Shown here piece by piece: positions 7,728-16,888 of a stretch of 36,571 nucleotides of DNA. Position 1 is the stretch's first letter. Each line of letters opens with the position of its first letter. Source of the DNA: an uncultured Eubacteriales bacterium (lineage in GTDB: Bacteria; Bacillota; Clostridia; Oscillospirales; Acutalibacteraceae); assembly GCA_948537335.1 (NCBI GenBank), contig CAOUJG010000012.1, positions 1 through 36,571 of the forward strand, in the 5' to 3' direction. Both the position numbers and the translations under genes were made by a program. The notes beneath the pieces are model-generated. The model saw only the letters and a list, made by a program, of their open reading frames with translations, did not search any database and was not told where the DNA came from.

Positions 7728-8646
7728 CTTGCACTGCGACACGCTGTTTCGCGCGCTCGACGAGAACGGCGAGATAGTTGACAATGATTATCAGCTTTCG
7801 GTTTTGCGCGGCCGTAAATATGAGGCTTGGGCGCAGTGTTTTGCGGTTTGGATTCCGGATGAATACCGTGGGGATGCGGCGATTTCTCTTTTTAAACGCG
7901 CAAATCAGCTGTTTGATAGAGAGATTCAGGAGAATTCGGGGCTTGTCTGCAAATGCAAAAATGTTGACGATATAAAAAATGCGGTGGATTCTCACAAGTG
8001 CGCGGCGATTTTAACCGTTGAGGGCGGAGCTGCGCTGGCTGGAGACATCCGGAACCTTGATTATCTGCATGACTGCGGCGTTAAGATGATGACGCTTACT
8101 TGGAACGGCAGTTGCGAGATTGGTGGCGGTTCTTTGGCTAAAACCCAAAATGACGGGATTACTGAATTTGGTAAGAGTGTTATTCGGCGTATGGCTGAGC
8201 TTTCTATCGCTATTGATATCTCTCACGCGAGTGATAATCTCTTTTATGACGTTGCAAGCACTGTGGATGCCCCGCTTGTTGCCAGCCATTCGAATTCTCG
8301 CGCGGTTTGTCTACATAGAAGGAACCTTACCGACGAGCAATTTAGCGTTATTAAGGGCCGCGGTGGGCTGGTTGGCCTTAATTTTGCTAGACAGTTTCTC
8401 TCAGGTGGCGACTCTGCTAGTGGTTATGATATCTTACGTCACGCCGAGTATTTTTTGGCGCGGGGTGGAGAGAAAGTCATTTGTTTGGGGACGGACTTCG
8501 ACGGCGCAGATGTTATCAGCGATGTGCCCTGCGTTGAGCGCATGGACGTTCTTTATGAGCTTTTTTTGAAGCATAATTACAGTGAGGGCCTGGTCGAGGA
8601 TATATTTTTTAACAATGCGTTTGACTTTTTTGCGCGGCTGGGCTAG
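7714..8646 (+). CDS. Membrane dipeptidase-like M19 family metallopeptidase
   Basis: The protein has the M19 (renal dipeptidase) pattern. FDLHCDT near the N-terminus gives the first HxD metal ligands (H7, D9). A TVEGG segment supplies the bridging glutamate, DISHAS and ASHSNSRAVC the later histidines, and GTDFDG the C-terminal aspartate. HRRNLTDEQ is also typical. Bacterial members hydrolyse dipeptides, often with D-amino acids. No signal peptide is seen, so it is probably cytoplasmic. The TTG at 7714 is preferred: AAGGAG (7699-7704) lies 9 nt upstream and the protein then begins directly at the first beta strand. The in-frame ATG at 7690 lacks a ribosome binding site. It overlaps the yraN end by 14 nt. 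Confidence 0.9.
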   Translation: MKLFDLHCDTLFRALDENGEIVDNDYQLSVLRGRKYEAWAQCFAVWIPDEYRGDAAISLFKRANQLFDREIQENSGLVCKCKNVDDIKNAVDSHKCAAILTVEGGAALAGDIRNLDYLHDCGVKMMTLTWNGSCEIGGGSLAKTQNDGITEFGKSVIRRMAELSIAIDISHASDNLFYDVASTVDAPLVASHSNSRAVCLHRRNLTDEQFSVIKGRGGLVGLNFARQFLSGGDSASGYDILRHAEYFLARGGEKVICLGTDFDGADVISDVPCVERMDVLYELFLKHNYSEGLVEDIFFNNAFDFFARLG

Positions 8647-8679
8647 GCTAAACTAAGGTTGATTTGGGAGGTTTGCAAG

Positions 8680-9369
8680 ATGTCGCTTTACGCGATAGCG
8701 GATTTGCACTTGTCTTTGGGCACGGATAAGCCGATGGACATTTTTGGCGGGTGGAACAATTACGTTGAGCGCCTTAGGGAGAACTGGGAGAGTACCGTAA
8801 AAGCCGATGACACCGTGGTTGTTGCCGGAGATATATCTTGGGCGATGCGGCTGAATGAGACTTTTGAGGATTTTGCGTTTATTGAATCGTTGCCTGGGAA
8901 AAAGATATTTTTGAAGGGGAACCACGATTATTGGTGGACTACGCGGAAAAAGATAGAGGATTATCTTTTGGCGAATAATTTTAACTCGATTTCAATATTA
9001 TTTAATTCGGCCGCGGTTGTGGGCGATTTTGCGATTTGCGGAACTAGGGGATGGTCGTATGACTGCAGCTCGCAGGAGGATATCAAAATTTTGAACCGCG
9101 AAGTTGGCCGCCTTACGCTTTCTATTGAGCAGGCCCAAAAATACAACTGCGAAATTATCGCCTTTTTGCACTATCCGCCGGTGTTCTCTGGCTATGAATG
9201 CACCGAGATAATTGATGTTTTGCGCAAGTACAATATAAAAAAATGCTATTATGGCCATATTCACGGCAAGCGCATCGCCAAAAAGGCTGTCGTTGGCTTA
9301 TATAAAGGCATCGATTTTCATATGATATCTTGCGACCAGGTCGGCTTTTCGCCCGTTTTGGTTTCGTGA
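8680..9369 (+). CDS. Metallophosphoesterase (calcineurin-like)
   Basis: The 229-residue protein has the full metallophosphoesterase set in order: IADLHL (D8, H10), VVAGDISW, LKGNHDYWW, FLHYPP and YGHIHG. These supply a two-metal site. Substrate is unknown; related stand-alone Firmicute proteins are annotated only as phosphohydrolases. The ATG at 8680 is chosen because GGGAGG (8666-8671) lies 8 nt before it. It is the last gene of the rbgA operon; no clear hairpin terminator was found before the tig promoter. Confidence 0.9.
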   Translation: MSLYAIADLHLSLGTDKPMDIFGGWNNYVERLRENWESTVKADDTVVVAGDISWAMRLNETFEDFAFIESLPGKKIFLKGNHDYWWTTRKKIEDYLLANNFNSISILFNSAAVVGDFAICGTRGWSYDCSSQEDIKILNREVGRLTLSIEQAQKYNCEIIAFLHYPPVFSGYECTEIIDVLRKYNIKKCYYGHIHGKRIAKKAVVGLYKGIDFHMISCDQVGFSPVLVS

Positions 9370-9389
9370 GGATTTATTTTAAAAAAGTG

Positions 9390-9418
9390 TAGAAATTTTA
9401 TTTTTTTTGTGGTACAAT
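9390..9418 (+). promoter_or_regulatory. Promoter of tig
   Basis: TAGAAA at 9390-9395, a 17-nt spacer and TACAAT at 9413-9418 preceded by TGG (extended -10). Predicted start near 9425, leader about 29 nt. Confidence 0.65.
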
Positions 9419-9453
9419 TAGCAGAGATATCTGCATTTTTTGGGAGGATAATA

Positions 9454-10734
9454 ATGAGTTTAAAAACGTCGAACAAAGTTGAGCAAAATCGCTATGAATT
9501 AGAGGTTGAAGTTAGCGCGGAGGATTTTTCTACCGCTGTTGATAAAGTCTTTAAAAGGAATGTTAAACGGATTTCGATCCCTGGCTTTAGAAAAGGCAAG
9601 GCCCCACGGGCTTTTATTGAGAAATATTATGGCGAAAATGTTTTTTATGAGGACGCTATAAAAGATGTTTACCCTGGCGCCTTGCAGGACGCTATTGACG
9701 AAGCTGGCTTGGATGTTATTAATGATAACATCGACTTTGACTTGATTAACGCTGGCAAGGATGGGCTTGCTTTTAAGGCTGTTGTCACTGTTAAGCCGGA
9801 GGTTGCGATTGAAAATTATAAGGGTATTGAAGTTAAGCGCAAGCCGGTTAGGGTCACTAAAGAGGATATTGACAAGGAGATTGAGCGAGTTAGAGAGCGA
9901 AATTCTCGGCTAGTTACTGTTGATGGTCGGGTTGCCGAAAGTGGAGATATCGTCGTCTTTGATTTTAAAGGGTTTATTGATGGTGAACCTTTTGCCGGTG
10001 GAGAGGCGGAAAATTATACTTTGGAGCTTGGGAAGGGGCAGTTTATTCCGGGTTTTGAGGATCAATTAGTTGGCCACAAGCAAGGCGAAGAATTTGATAT
10101 TGACGTTACTTTCCCGGAATCTTATCAGGAAGCCTCTTTGGCTGGGAAGCCTGCTGTTTTTAAAATCAAGTTGCATGAGGTTAAGAACCGAGAATTACCG
10201 GAACTTGACGATGAATTTGTGAAGGACGTTAGCGAATTTGACACTTTGGATGAGTACAAGGAGTCTATCAAAAAGCAGCTTAAGGACTTGAAGCAAAAAG
10301 AGTCTGATATTGATGCCGATGACCAGATGATTGACCAGACGGTTGAGCTTTTAAAGGCGGAGATTCCTGAGGCTATGTTTGAGAACAAGGTTGAGGATTT
10401 GATTCATGACTTTGCTTATAAGCTTAAGGCGCAGGGGTTAACGCTGGAGTCTTATCTTAAATATACTGGAATGGATGCCGATGCTTTGAAGGCTCAGTTT
10501 CGGCCACAGGCCGAGCGCCAAGTTAAGCTGAGACTTGCTCTTGACAAAATTGCTGAACTTGAGGGGCTGTCGGCTACTGCTAAGGAAATTGAGGAAAAAT
10601 ACAAAACTCTTGCTGAGCAATATAAAATGGATGTTGCGCAAATTAAGAAAATTATCAATGAAAAAGACTTACTTGGCGACATTGCGGCGGAGAAAGCTGT
10701 GGACTTTTTGCGCGAGAACTGTGTGAGCAAATAA
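9454..10734 (+). CDS. tig: Trigger factor
   Basis: Ribosome-bound chaperone with peptidyl-prolyl isomerase activity, 426 residues. The N-terminal domain holds the ribosome-docking signature GFRKGKAPRAFIEKYYG. An FKBP-type domain follows (about 150-235; GDIVVFDFKGFIDGEPFAGG, FIPGFEDQLVG, VTFPESY), then a long helical C-terminal domain. The start is ATG 9454: GGGAGG (9442-9447) is 6 nt upstream, and MSLKTSNKVEQNRYELEVEV matches the family N-terminus. It precedes clpP and clpX, the classical tig-clpP-clpX order. Confidence 0.97.
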   Translation: MSLKTSNKVEQNRYELEVEVSAEDFSTAVDKVFKRNVKRISIPGFRKGKAPRAFIEKYYGENVFYEDAIKDVYPGALQDAIDEAGLDVINDNIDFDLINAGKDGLAFKAVVTVKPEVAIENYKGIEVKRKPVRVTKEDIDKEIERVRERNSRLVTVDGRVAESGDIVVFDFKGFIDGEPFAGGEAENYTLELGKGQFIPGFEDQLVGHKQGEEFDIDVTFPESYQEASLAGKPAVFKIKLHEVKNRELPELDDEFVKDVSEFDTLDEYKESIKKQLKDLKQKESDIDADDQMIDQTVELLKAEIPEAMFENKVEDLIHDFAYKLKAQGLTLESYLKYTGMDADALKAQFRPQAERQVKLRLALDKIAELEGLSATAKEIEEKYKTLAEQYKMDVAQIKKIINEKDLLGDIAAEKAVDFLRENCVSK

Positions 10735-10812
10735 TTTAATTATTTTGAATAAGACGATTAAATTTTGTTAATTATTTAAGATGTCTGTTTATTTTTGAAC
10801 GGAGGGGTTTAG

Positions 10813-11427
10813 TTGGATAAATATTTGGGCGATAATGTTAGTAGAATGAGCTTGGTGCCTTATGTTGTGGAGCAAACCAGCCGTGGTGAGCGCTCTTATG
10901 ACATTTATTCTCGGCTTTTGAACGATAGAATCGTTATGCTGACTGAGGAAGTTAACAACACGACTGCTAGCTTGGTTGTTGCGCAGCTGTTGTATCTGGA
11001 GGGGCAGGATCCTTCTAAGGATATTAGCCTTTATATTAATAGCCCAGGCGGTTCGGTTACCGATGGGCTGTCGATTTACGACACTATGCAATATATAAAG
11101 TGCGATGTTTCTACCATTTGCATGGGAATGGCCGCTAGCATGGGAGCTTTTTTGTTGGCTGCCGGTGCTAAGGGAAAGCGCTTTGCTTTGCCTAACAGCG
11201 ATATTATGATTCATCAGCCAAGCGGCGGCGCTAAGGGCCAGGCTACCGATATTATGATCCACGCTGACCATATTGTTAAGACTAAGAAAAAGCTAAATGA
11301 GATATTGGCCGAGAGAACTGGCCAGCCGATTGACATTGTTGCTAGGGATACTGAGCGCGACAACTTTATGACGGCTGAAAAGGCCAAAGAGTACGGGATT
11401 GTTGACCAGGTTATTTTTAAAAGATAG
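10813..11427 (+). CDS. clpP: ATP-dependent Clp protease proteolytic subunit ClpP
   Basis: Serine protease subunit of the ClpXP/ClpAP machines, 204 residues. The nucleophile is Ser109 (GMAASMGAFLL), the histidine His134 (MIHQPSGG) and the aspartate probably Asp183 within RDTERD; spacing equals that of the E. coli triad. The start is TTG at 10813, 8 nt after GGAGGGG-type pairing (10800-10806); N-terminal MSLVPYVVEQTSRGERSYDIYSRLL is canonical. No CIRCE or other recognisable heat-shock operator was found in the 78 nt upstream. It is followed by clpX after 16 nt. Confidence 0.97.
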   Translation: MDKYLGDNVSRMSLVPYVVEQTSRGERSYDIYSRLLNDRIVMLTEEVNNTTASLVVAQLLYLEGQDPSKDISLYINSPGGSVTDGLSIYDTMQYIKCDVSTICMGMAASMGAFLLAAGAKGKRFALPNSDIMIHQPSGGAKGQATDIMIHADHIVKTKKKLNEILAERTGQPIDIVARDTERDNFMTAEKAKEYGIVDQVIFKR

Positions 11428-11443
11428 GAATTGGTGATGGTTT

Positions 11444-12778
11444 ATGTCTACAAAGGATGAAAATAGGGAAAAGAACATTTGCTGTTCTTTTTGTAATAAG
11501 CCTCAGGAGCAGGCGACGAAACTTATTGCGGGGCCGGGTGTTTACATCTGCGATGAGTGTGTTTCTTTGTGCCTTTCTATCCTTGAGGATGAGCTTTTGA
11601 AAAAAGATCAAGATCATAAAGATAAATTTTCGACGGATGAGGTTAATTTGCTGCGTCCTAAGGAAATTAAGGCTATTTTGGATGAATATGTTATTGGACA
11701 GGAGACGGCTAAGGTTGCGCTTTCTGTCGCGGTTTATAATCACTATAAGCGGATATATTTTGGAAATAGCGACAAGGATAGCGACGATACGGTTGAATTG
11801 AAGAAAAGTAATGTTTTGCTGTTGGGGCCAACGGGCGTGGGAAAGACACTTTTGGCGCAGACTTTGGCGCGAGCCTTGAATGTGCCTTTTGCTATTGCTG
11901 ACGCGACTACTTTGACTGAGGCTGGATACGTTGGCGAAGACGTTGAAAATATTCTTTTGAGGCTGATTCAGGCGGCCGATTTTGACATTGAACGAGCTGA
12001 GCGCGGGATTATTTATATTGATGAGCTTGATAAAATTGCGAGGAAGTCTGAGAATCCGTCTATAACTCGAGACGTTAGCGGTGAAGGTGTTCAGCAGGCT
12101 CTTTTGAAGATTTTGGAGGGCACTGTTTCTAATGTGCCGCCACAGGGCGGGCGGAAGCATCCTCAGCAGGAGTTTATTCATATTAACACCGCGAACATTT
12201 TGTTTATTTGCGGCGGCGCTTTTGACGGGCTTGAGAAAATCGTTGAAAAGCGCATGGGGTCCTCTAGCATGGGCTTTGGTGCCGATGTTAAGACTAAAAA
12301 AGAGCTGAATTCTACTAAATGGATGCAGGACGTTTTGCCGCATGACTTGGTTAAGTACGGGCTTATTCCGGAGCTCGTTGGCCGGTTGCCCGTGATTACT
12401 GCTCTTAATGGTCTTGACAAAGAGGCTTTGGTTCGGATTTTGAAAGAGCCGAAAAATTCACTATTGAAGCAATATCAGAAGTTGTTTTCTCTTGATAAAG
12501 TTGAACTTGTTTTTGAGGATAAGGCTTTGGAGGCCGTTTCGCAGAAGGCTCTTGACAGAAGTACCGGAGCTAGGGGATTGCGGGCGATTATGGAGGAGAT
12601 TTTGTCCGAATTGATGTACGAAGTGCCGAGTGACCATACCATAGAAAGGGTTATAATAACCGACAAAACTGTTAACGGCAAGGCAAAGGCTGAGATTGTT
12701 CGGGACAAAAGCCGTGTACCGTTTAATATTACGGTGAATGAAGGCACCTTGGACAAAGGCAAAAGTTCTGTTTCGTAA
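11444..12778 (+). CDS. clpX: ATP-dependent Clp protease ATP-binding subunit ClpX
   Basis: AAA+ unfoldase that feeds substrates to ClpP, 444 residues. The N-terminal zinc-binding domain has C14-x2-C17 and C36-x2-C39. Walker A is GPTGVGKT (128-135). The pore loop GYVGEDVE, Walker B IIYIDELDKI and the ClpP-docking loop MGFGA (family consensus IGF) are all present. The C-terminal domain reads ALDRSTGARGLRAIMEEIL. Length and order are normal. In many Firmicutes lon lies between clpX and engB; here engB follows directly. Confidence 0.97.
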   Translation: MSTKDENREKNICCSFCNKPQEQATKLIAGPGVYICDECVSLCLSILEDELLKKDQDHKDKFSTDEVNLLRPKEIKAILDEYVIGQETAKVALSVAVYNHYKRIYFGNSDKDSDDTVELKKSNVLLLGPTGVGKTLLAQTLARALNVPFAIADATTLTEAGYVGEDVENILLRLIQAADFDIERAERGIIYIDELDKIARKSENPSITRDVSGEGVQQALLKILEGTVSNVPPQGGRKHPQQEFIHINTANILFICGGAFDGLEKIVEKRMGSSSMGFGADVKTKKELNSTKWMQDVLPHDLVKYGLIPELVGRLPVITALNGLDKEALVRILKEPKNSLLKQYQKLFSLDKVELVFEDKALEAVSQKALDRSTGARGLRAIMEEILSELMYEVPSDHTIERVIITDKTVNGKAKAEIVRDKSRVPFNITVNEGTLDKGKSSVS

Positions 12779-12819
12779 TTTTTAAAATTTTGCAAAAGAT
12801 TAGTATTGATGAGGGTTAT

Positions 12820-13413
12820 ATGGATTTTAGTCGCACTGTTTTTGAGGCCTCTTTTTTTAAAAAGGAACAGCTTAAGGAGTCTACCTGCCACGAGATTGTT
12901 TTTTCGGGTCGCTCTAATGTGGGCAAATCCTCGCTTATAAACAAGCTTGTGAACAGAAAGTCGCTTGCCAGGGTTAGCTCTAAGCCCGGCAAAACGGGAT
13001 CTATAAATTTTTATAGGGTAAATGATCATTTGAGGTTGGTTGATTTGCCCGGATATGGCTACGCGAAGGTTTCTATGCAGGAAAAGGCTCGCTGGGCCGA
13101 TCTAGTTGAGGGGTACTTTAATAGCGGCAGAAAAATTTCTTTTGTTGTACAGATTGTGGATATGCGCCACAGTCCGACGGCCAACGACCTTGACATGATT
13201 AATTTCTTGCTTAGTAGGGGATTTCCTTTTGTAATTCTTTTGACTAAAAGCGATAAATTAAGCAAAACTGAGAGGGAGAATCGCCTTGCTAGTTTGGAGA
13301 CAGACTTTCCTTTTGACTGCTTTAAGGATATTAATTTTGTGATATTTTCTTCTGTTACGGGTGAGGGTGTCGCTGAACTTGGCGTTATAATTGAGTCCGC
13401 TGCTAAGAATTGA
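12820..13413 (+). CDS. engB: Ribosome biogenesis GTP-binding protein EngB (YsxC/YihA)
   Basis: Small GTPase for 50S assembly, 197 residues. G1 GRSNVGKS at 30-37, the KTGSINFY region for G2, G3 DLPGYGYAKV from 75, G4 TKSD, and an SS...GEGV G5-like end. The ATG at 12820 is preferred to an upstream in-frame TTG (12790). The protein then begins MDFSRTVFEAS, as in other YsxC proteins, and GAGGG lies just upstream (short 4-nt gap). It is the last gene before the convergent rodA-like gene. Confidence 0.95.
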   Translation: MDFSRTVFEASFFKKEQLKESTCHEIVFSGRSNVGKSSLINKLVNRKSLARVSSKPGKTGSINFYRVNDHLRLVDLPGYGYAKVSMQEKARWADLVEGYFNSGRKISFVVQIVDMRHSPTANDLDMINFLLSRGFPFVILLTKSDKLSKTERENRLASLETDFPFDCFKDINFVIFSSVTGEGVAELGVIIESAAKN

Positions 13414-13434
13414 TAAAATTTAAACATATACCTG

Positions 13435-13472
13435 AAAAAAGTCCAAGCTTTTCATACTTGCTTGAGCTTTTT
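13435..13472. terminator. Bidirectional terminator between engB and the rodA-like gene
   Basis: AAAAAG..CAAGC pairs with GCTTG..CTTTTT around a loop of about 11 nt, with one mismatch and one G-U. Runs of A on one side and T on the other suit termination in both directions. It touches the stop codon of the minus-strand gene. Confidence 0.65.
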
Positions 13473-14628
13473 ATATTTCTTCGTACATTTCGTCGCTGAT
13501 GTTGTCGTCGTGCTGCTGCATAAATACGCTTTGGACTAGCCCGATTCCTAGATAAAGGCAGGCCGAAGACGACCCTCCTGCGCTAAAGAATGGCAATGTA
13601 ACGCCGATTACAGGAAGTGCGCTAAGGCACATTCCTAGGTTGAAAATGGTTTGAGAGGCGACTAGACCGAAAAATCCAAAACAGATGTAGGTTCCAAGGC
13701 AGTCCGACGCCAACAGCGCTATTTTTAATGTTCGAAACAGCATAAAAAGTATTAGCAAAACAACGACACAGCAACCGATAAATCCCAACTCCTCGCCAAC
13801 TGCAGAAAAAATAAAGTCGCTTTCCTGAATAGGCACAGAATTGCTACCGACTCGAGGGCCATTAAACAGTCCCTGCCCCCAAATTTTCCCTGAGCCTATC
13901 GAAATTTTTCCTTGAATCTGCTGAAACCCGGTGTTAAGCGGATCTGCTTCGGGATTTATTTGGTTGATGATTCGCTGCTTTTGATAGTCGGCAAAAATGT
14001 AATTCCAAAAGATCGGGATCGAGAGAATGATTGCAACGAATCCGGCCAAAAAATATCGCAGCTGAACCCCGGCCGCAAAGGCCATTGACAAAAACATGCA
14101 GAAGAAGATTATCGCAGCGCCGTCGTCGCCCTGCAGATGCGTTAAGGCAATTGGGACCAGGGCATGCGCCCCCAAAAGAGACACGTTTAGGAGCGATTTT
14201 AGCTCGTTTTTTTCTTTTAAGACAGACAGATGTTTAGAAAAGGTAATCATAAAGCCGATTTTCGCAAGTTCTGAAGGCTGAAACGAGACTCCACCGGGAA
14301 GTTTGATCCATGCCCGTGCGTCTATGCCCGAATTTCCAGTCACTGCCGTGCCAAAAATCAAAGTGAAAATTATCAACAAGATGCAGACAGCGGCCACGAT
14401 GGGGTAGTGCTTTGCGATTATCCTATAGTCGGACTTTGTTATTATAAACGCAGCAAGATACCCCAAAATGATCGCGATCAGCTGAGTTTTAAAGTAGCTA
14501 AAGCTAGACGTTCTAGAAACACTAAGCAAAAAAATTAGCGAAAGAGCCGATATAGAAAACGAAATCGCCCAAAAAATTTTATCTGTGCGGGTAAAATAGT
14601 TCTTGGTTTTGTCTAAAAATTTCTGCAT
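13471..14628 (-). CDS. SEDS-family peptidoglycan glycosyltransferase, RodA-like
   Basis: The 385-residue polytopic membrane protein has about ten hydrophobic segments and SEDS signatures: WIKLPGGVSFQPSELAKIGF, LQGDDGAAIIF (with the catalytic-type aspartate of the large loop region) and PVIGVTLPFFSAGGSS near the C-terminus. SEDS proteins polymerise glycan from lipid II together with a class B PBP. The short N-terminus and QPSELAKIGF/LQGDDG favour RodA (elongation) over FtsW or SpoVE, but the paralogue is not certain. ATG 14628 is chosen because an AGAGGTGGG ribosome binding site lies just upstream. It is a single gene on the minus strand. Confidence 0.9.
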   Translation of the reverse strand: MQKFLDKTKNYFTRTDKIFWAISFSISALSLIFLLSVSRTSSFSYFKTQLIAIILGYLAAFIITKSDYRIIAKHYPIVAAVCILLIIFTLIFGTAVTGNSGIDARAWIKLPGGVSFQPSELAKIGFMITFSKHLSVLKEKNELKSLLNVSLLGAHALVPIALTHLQGDDGAAIIFFCMFLSMAFAAGVQLRYFLAGFVAIILSIPIFWNYIFADYQKQRIINQINPEADPLNTGFQQIQGKISIGSGKIWGQGLFNGPRVGSNSVPIQESDFIFSAVGEELGFIGCCVVVLLILFMLFRTLKIALLASDCLGTYICFGFFGLVASQTIFNLGMCLSALPVIGVTLPFFSAGGSSSACLYLGIGLVQSVFMQQHDDNISDEMYEEI

Positions 14629-14717
14629 GAACCCACCTCTTTCACTAATTATATTATGATTGGGGCGCAAGTTCAAGCGGAAACTTCGGCGATTTGCTTT
14701 TAAAATGTTTGCAAATG

Positions 14718-14726
14718 TGGTATAAT
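14718..14726 (+). promoter_or_regulatory. Extended -10 promoter for the fhs operon
   Basis: TGG-TATAAT (TATAAT at 14721-14726), a perfect extended -10 with a poor -35. Start near 14733; leader about 26 nt including AAAGGACGG. Confidence 0.7.
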
Positions 14727-14758
14727 TTTTTCAAATTTAATAAAGGACGGAAAACCAA

Positions 14759-16426
14759 ATGCTAACAGACATTGAAATAGCGCAAAAGGCCGACATACGG
14801 CCGATTGTGGAGACCGCAAAAAAATTGGAAATAAACGACGATGAACTTGAATTTTATGGAAAATACAAAGCTAAGCTTAACGATGCGCTTTTTGAGAGGT
14901 TAAAAAACAAAAAAGACGGCAAATTAGTTTTGGTCACAGCCATAAACCCTACTCCAGCGGGGGAGGGCAAAACCACAACAACCATAGGTCTTGGCCAGGC
15001 CATGGCAAAAATCGGGAAAAACGCTATCATTGCCCTTCGGGAGCCTTCGCTTGGACCTGTCTTTGGTGTAAAGGGCGGCGCAGCCGGCGGAGGATACTCT
15101 CAAGTTTTGCCCATGGAGGACATAAACCTCCATTTTACCGGGGACATGCATGCCATAACCAGCGCAAACAACCTACTCTGCGCGCTTTTGGACAATCACT
15201 TGCAGCAGGGCAACCGACTGAATATAGATCCGAGAAGAATTTTGATAAAACGATGCCTGGATATGAACGATCGGGCTTTGAGAAACATCGTAGTGGGGCT
15301 CGGCGGCAAAGTCAATGGCATTCCGCGAGAAGACGGCTTTATTATAACGGTCGCAAGCGAGATTATGGCGATTTTGTGCCTGGCAACTGATCTTGCTGAT
15401 TTAAAAGAGCGATTGGGCCGGATTTTGATAGCTTATAATTATGACGAAGAACCGATCTATGCGAAAGACATAAATGCAAACGGCGCAATGGCGGTGCTTT
15501 TAAGAGAAGCATTTAAGCCAAACCTCATACAGACGCTGGAGGGAACCCCTGCGATCATGCACGGCGGGCCATTTGCCAACATCGCGCACGGATGCAACTC
15601 TGTTAAGGCGACCAAACTTGCCCTGAAGCTGGCGGATTATTGCATAACGGAGGCCGGGTTTGGTTCGGACTTAGGCGCAGAAAAATTTTTCGATATAAAA
15701 TGCAGATTTGCGGGCTTGAAGCCTAGCGCGGTTGTTGTGGTGGCGACGGTGCGGGCTTTAAAGTACAATGGCGGCGTGGCAAAAGACGACTTAAAGGCCG
15801 AGAATTTGGAGGCTTTGAAAAAGGGGATAGCCAACCTTGGCGCGCATGTGCGGAACATGCAGAAGTTTGCGGTGCCTGTCGTCGTGGCCATAAATAAATT
15901 CGGGGCGGACAGCTATAAGGAGCTTGATTACATAAAGCAATATTGTTCTGATTTAGGTGTGGATTTTGCACTTGCGGAAGTTTTTGAAAAAGGCGGCGCC
16001 GGCGGGGCAGCGCTAGCTGAGGCTGTTTGTGCTGCGGCCGAGAAGGCATCTGACTTTAAAGTTTTGTATGATGAGAATTTGCCGATAAAAGAGAAGATAG
16101 AAATCGTCGCAAAGCAGATATACGGCGCGGACGGCGTGGTTTACACTGACGCTGCGAATAAATCGATAGAAGCTATCAACGCCATAAACGCCGACAAAAT
16201 GCCGGTTTGCATCGCTAAGACGCAATATTCTTTCTCAGACAACCCAAAACTTTTGGGTGCGCCTTCTGGATTTAACATCACGGTTAAGGACGTGAAAGTC
16301 TCCAACGGAGCGGGCTTTATCGTTGTTTTTACCGGGGACATTATGACTATGCCCGGATTGCCGAAGGTTCCGGCAGCAGAGAAGATTGATATTGGCGAAG
16401 AAGGCACTGTATATGGGCTTTTTTGA
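14759..16426 (+). CDS. fhs: Formate--tetrahydrofolate ligase
   Basis: It makes 10-formyl-THF from formate, THF and ATP; one-carbon supply or acetogenic metabolism. The 555 residues match the family length. Motifs are TPAGEGKTTTTIGLGQAM (nucleotide site, 65-82), EPSLGPVFGVKGGAAGGG, LHFTGDMHAI, HGGPFANIAHGCNS, TEAGFGSDLGAEKF and MPGLPKVPAAEKID near the end. The start is ATG 14759, with AAAGGACGG upstream. tsaE begins 31 nt after the stop, with no visible terminator. Confidence 0.97.
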   Translation: MLTDIEIAQKADIRPIVETAKKLEINDDELEFYGKYKAKLNDALFERLKNKKDGKLVLVTAINPTPAGEGKTTTTIGLGQAMAKIGKNAIIALREPSLGPVFGVKGGAAGGGYSQVLPMEDINLHFTGDMHAITSANNLLCALLDNHLQQGNRLNIDPRRILIKRCLDMNDRALRNIVVGLGGKVNGIPREDGFIITVASEIMAILCLATDLADLKERLGRILIAYNYDEEPIYAKDINANGAMAVLLREAFKPNLIQTLEGTPAIMHGGPFANIAHGCNSVKATKLALKLADYCITEAGFGSDLGAEKFFDIKCRFAGLKPSAVVVVATVRALKYNGGVAKDDLKAENLEALKKGIANLGAHVRNMQKFAVPVVVAINKFGADSYKELDYIKQYCSDLGVDFALAEVFEKGGAGGAALAEAVCAAAEKASDFKVLYDENLPIKEKIEIVAKQIYGADGVVYTDAANKSIEAINAINADKMPVCIAKTQYSFSDNPKLLGAPSGFNITVKDVKVSNGAGFIVVFTGDIMTMPGLPKVPAAEKIDIGEEGTVYGLF

Positions 16427-16456
16427 TTTTTGAAAAAGTGGGGGAGAAGTTTAATT

Positions 16457-16888
16457 TTGATTGAGATGATAAGCGAGTCCCTTGAAAAGACCGAAAATAT
16501 CGGTAGGGCTATTGCTGCAAAATTATCTGGGACAGAAGTTATCGCGCTTTTTGGAGAGCTTGGTGCCGGCAAAACCGCCTTTACTCGCGGTATCTGCCAA
16601 GGCCTTAACGTGAAAGATAACGTCTGTAGCCCCACCTTTGCGATTGTCAATGAATATCACGGGAAGTACAAGGTTTATCATTTTGACATGTACCGCGTGA
16701 CGGGCATTGATGACCTCAGCTCTACCGGATATTTCGACTATATCAACACCGGGATTTTGATAATTGAGTGGAGCGAAAATATAAAAGAATTTCTGCCGAA
16801 TGGCGCGATTATGGCAACTATAAAGTACGGTGAGGCGGAGAACGAGCGCGTGCTTAGTTTTGACAAATTTGAAGGGATAGATGTTTAG
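16457..16888 (+). CDS. tsaE: tRNA threonylcarbamoyladenosine biosynthesis ATPase TsaE
   Basis: Small P-loop ATPase of the t6A37 complex with TsaB and TsaD. Walker A GELGAGKT is followed by SPTFAIVNEY, HFDMYRV and IIEWSENI, the family pattern. The TTG at 16457 is chosen because GGGGGAG (16440-16446) lies 10 nt upstream; ATG 16466 is too far at 19 nt. This gives 143 residues. tsaB begins immediately after its stop. TsaD is not in the window. Confidence 0.93.
   Translation: MIEMISESLEKTENIGRAIAAKLSGTEVIALFGELGAGKTAFTRGICQGLNVKDNVCSPTFAIVNEYHGKYKVYHFDMYRVTGIDDLSSTGYFDYINTGILIIEWSENIKEFLPNGAIMATIKYGEAENERVLSFDKFEGIDV

Noticed and set aside
10735..10812. Heat-shock operator (CIRCE or CtsR-like) before clpP
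   Set aside because: No inverted or tandem repeat of these types is visible in the short AT-rich gap.
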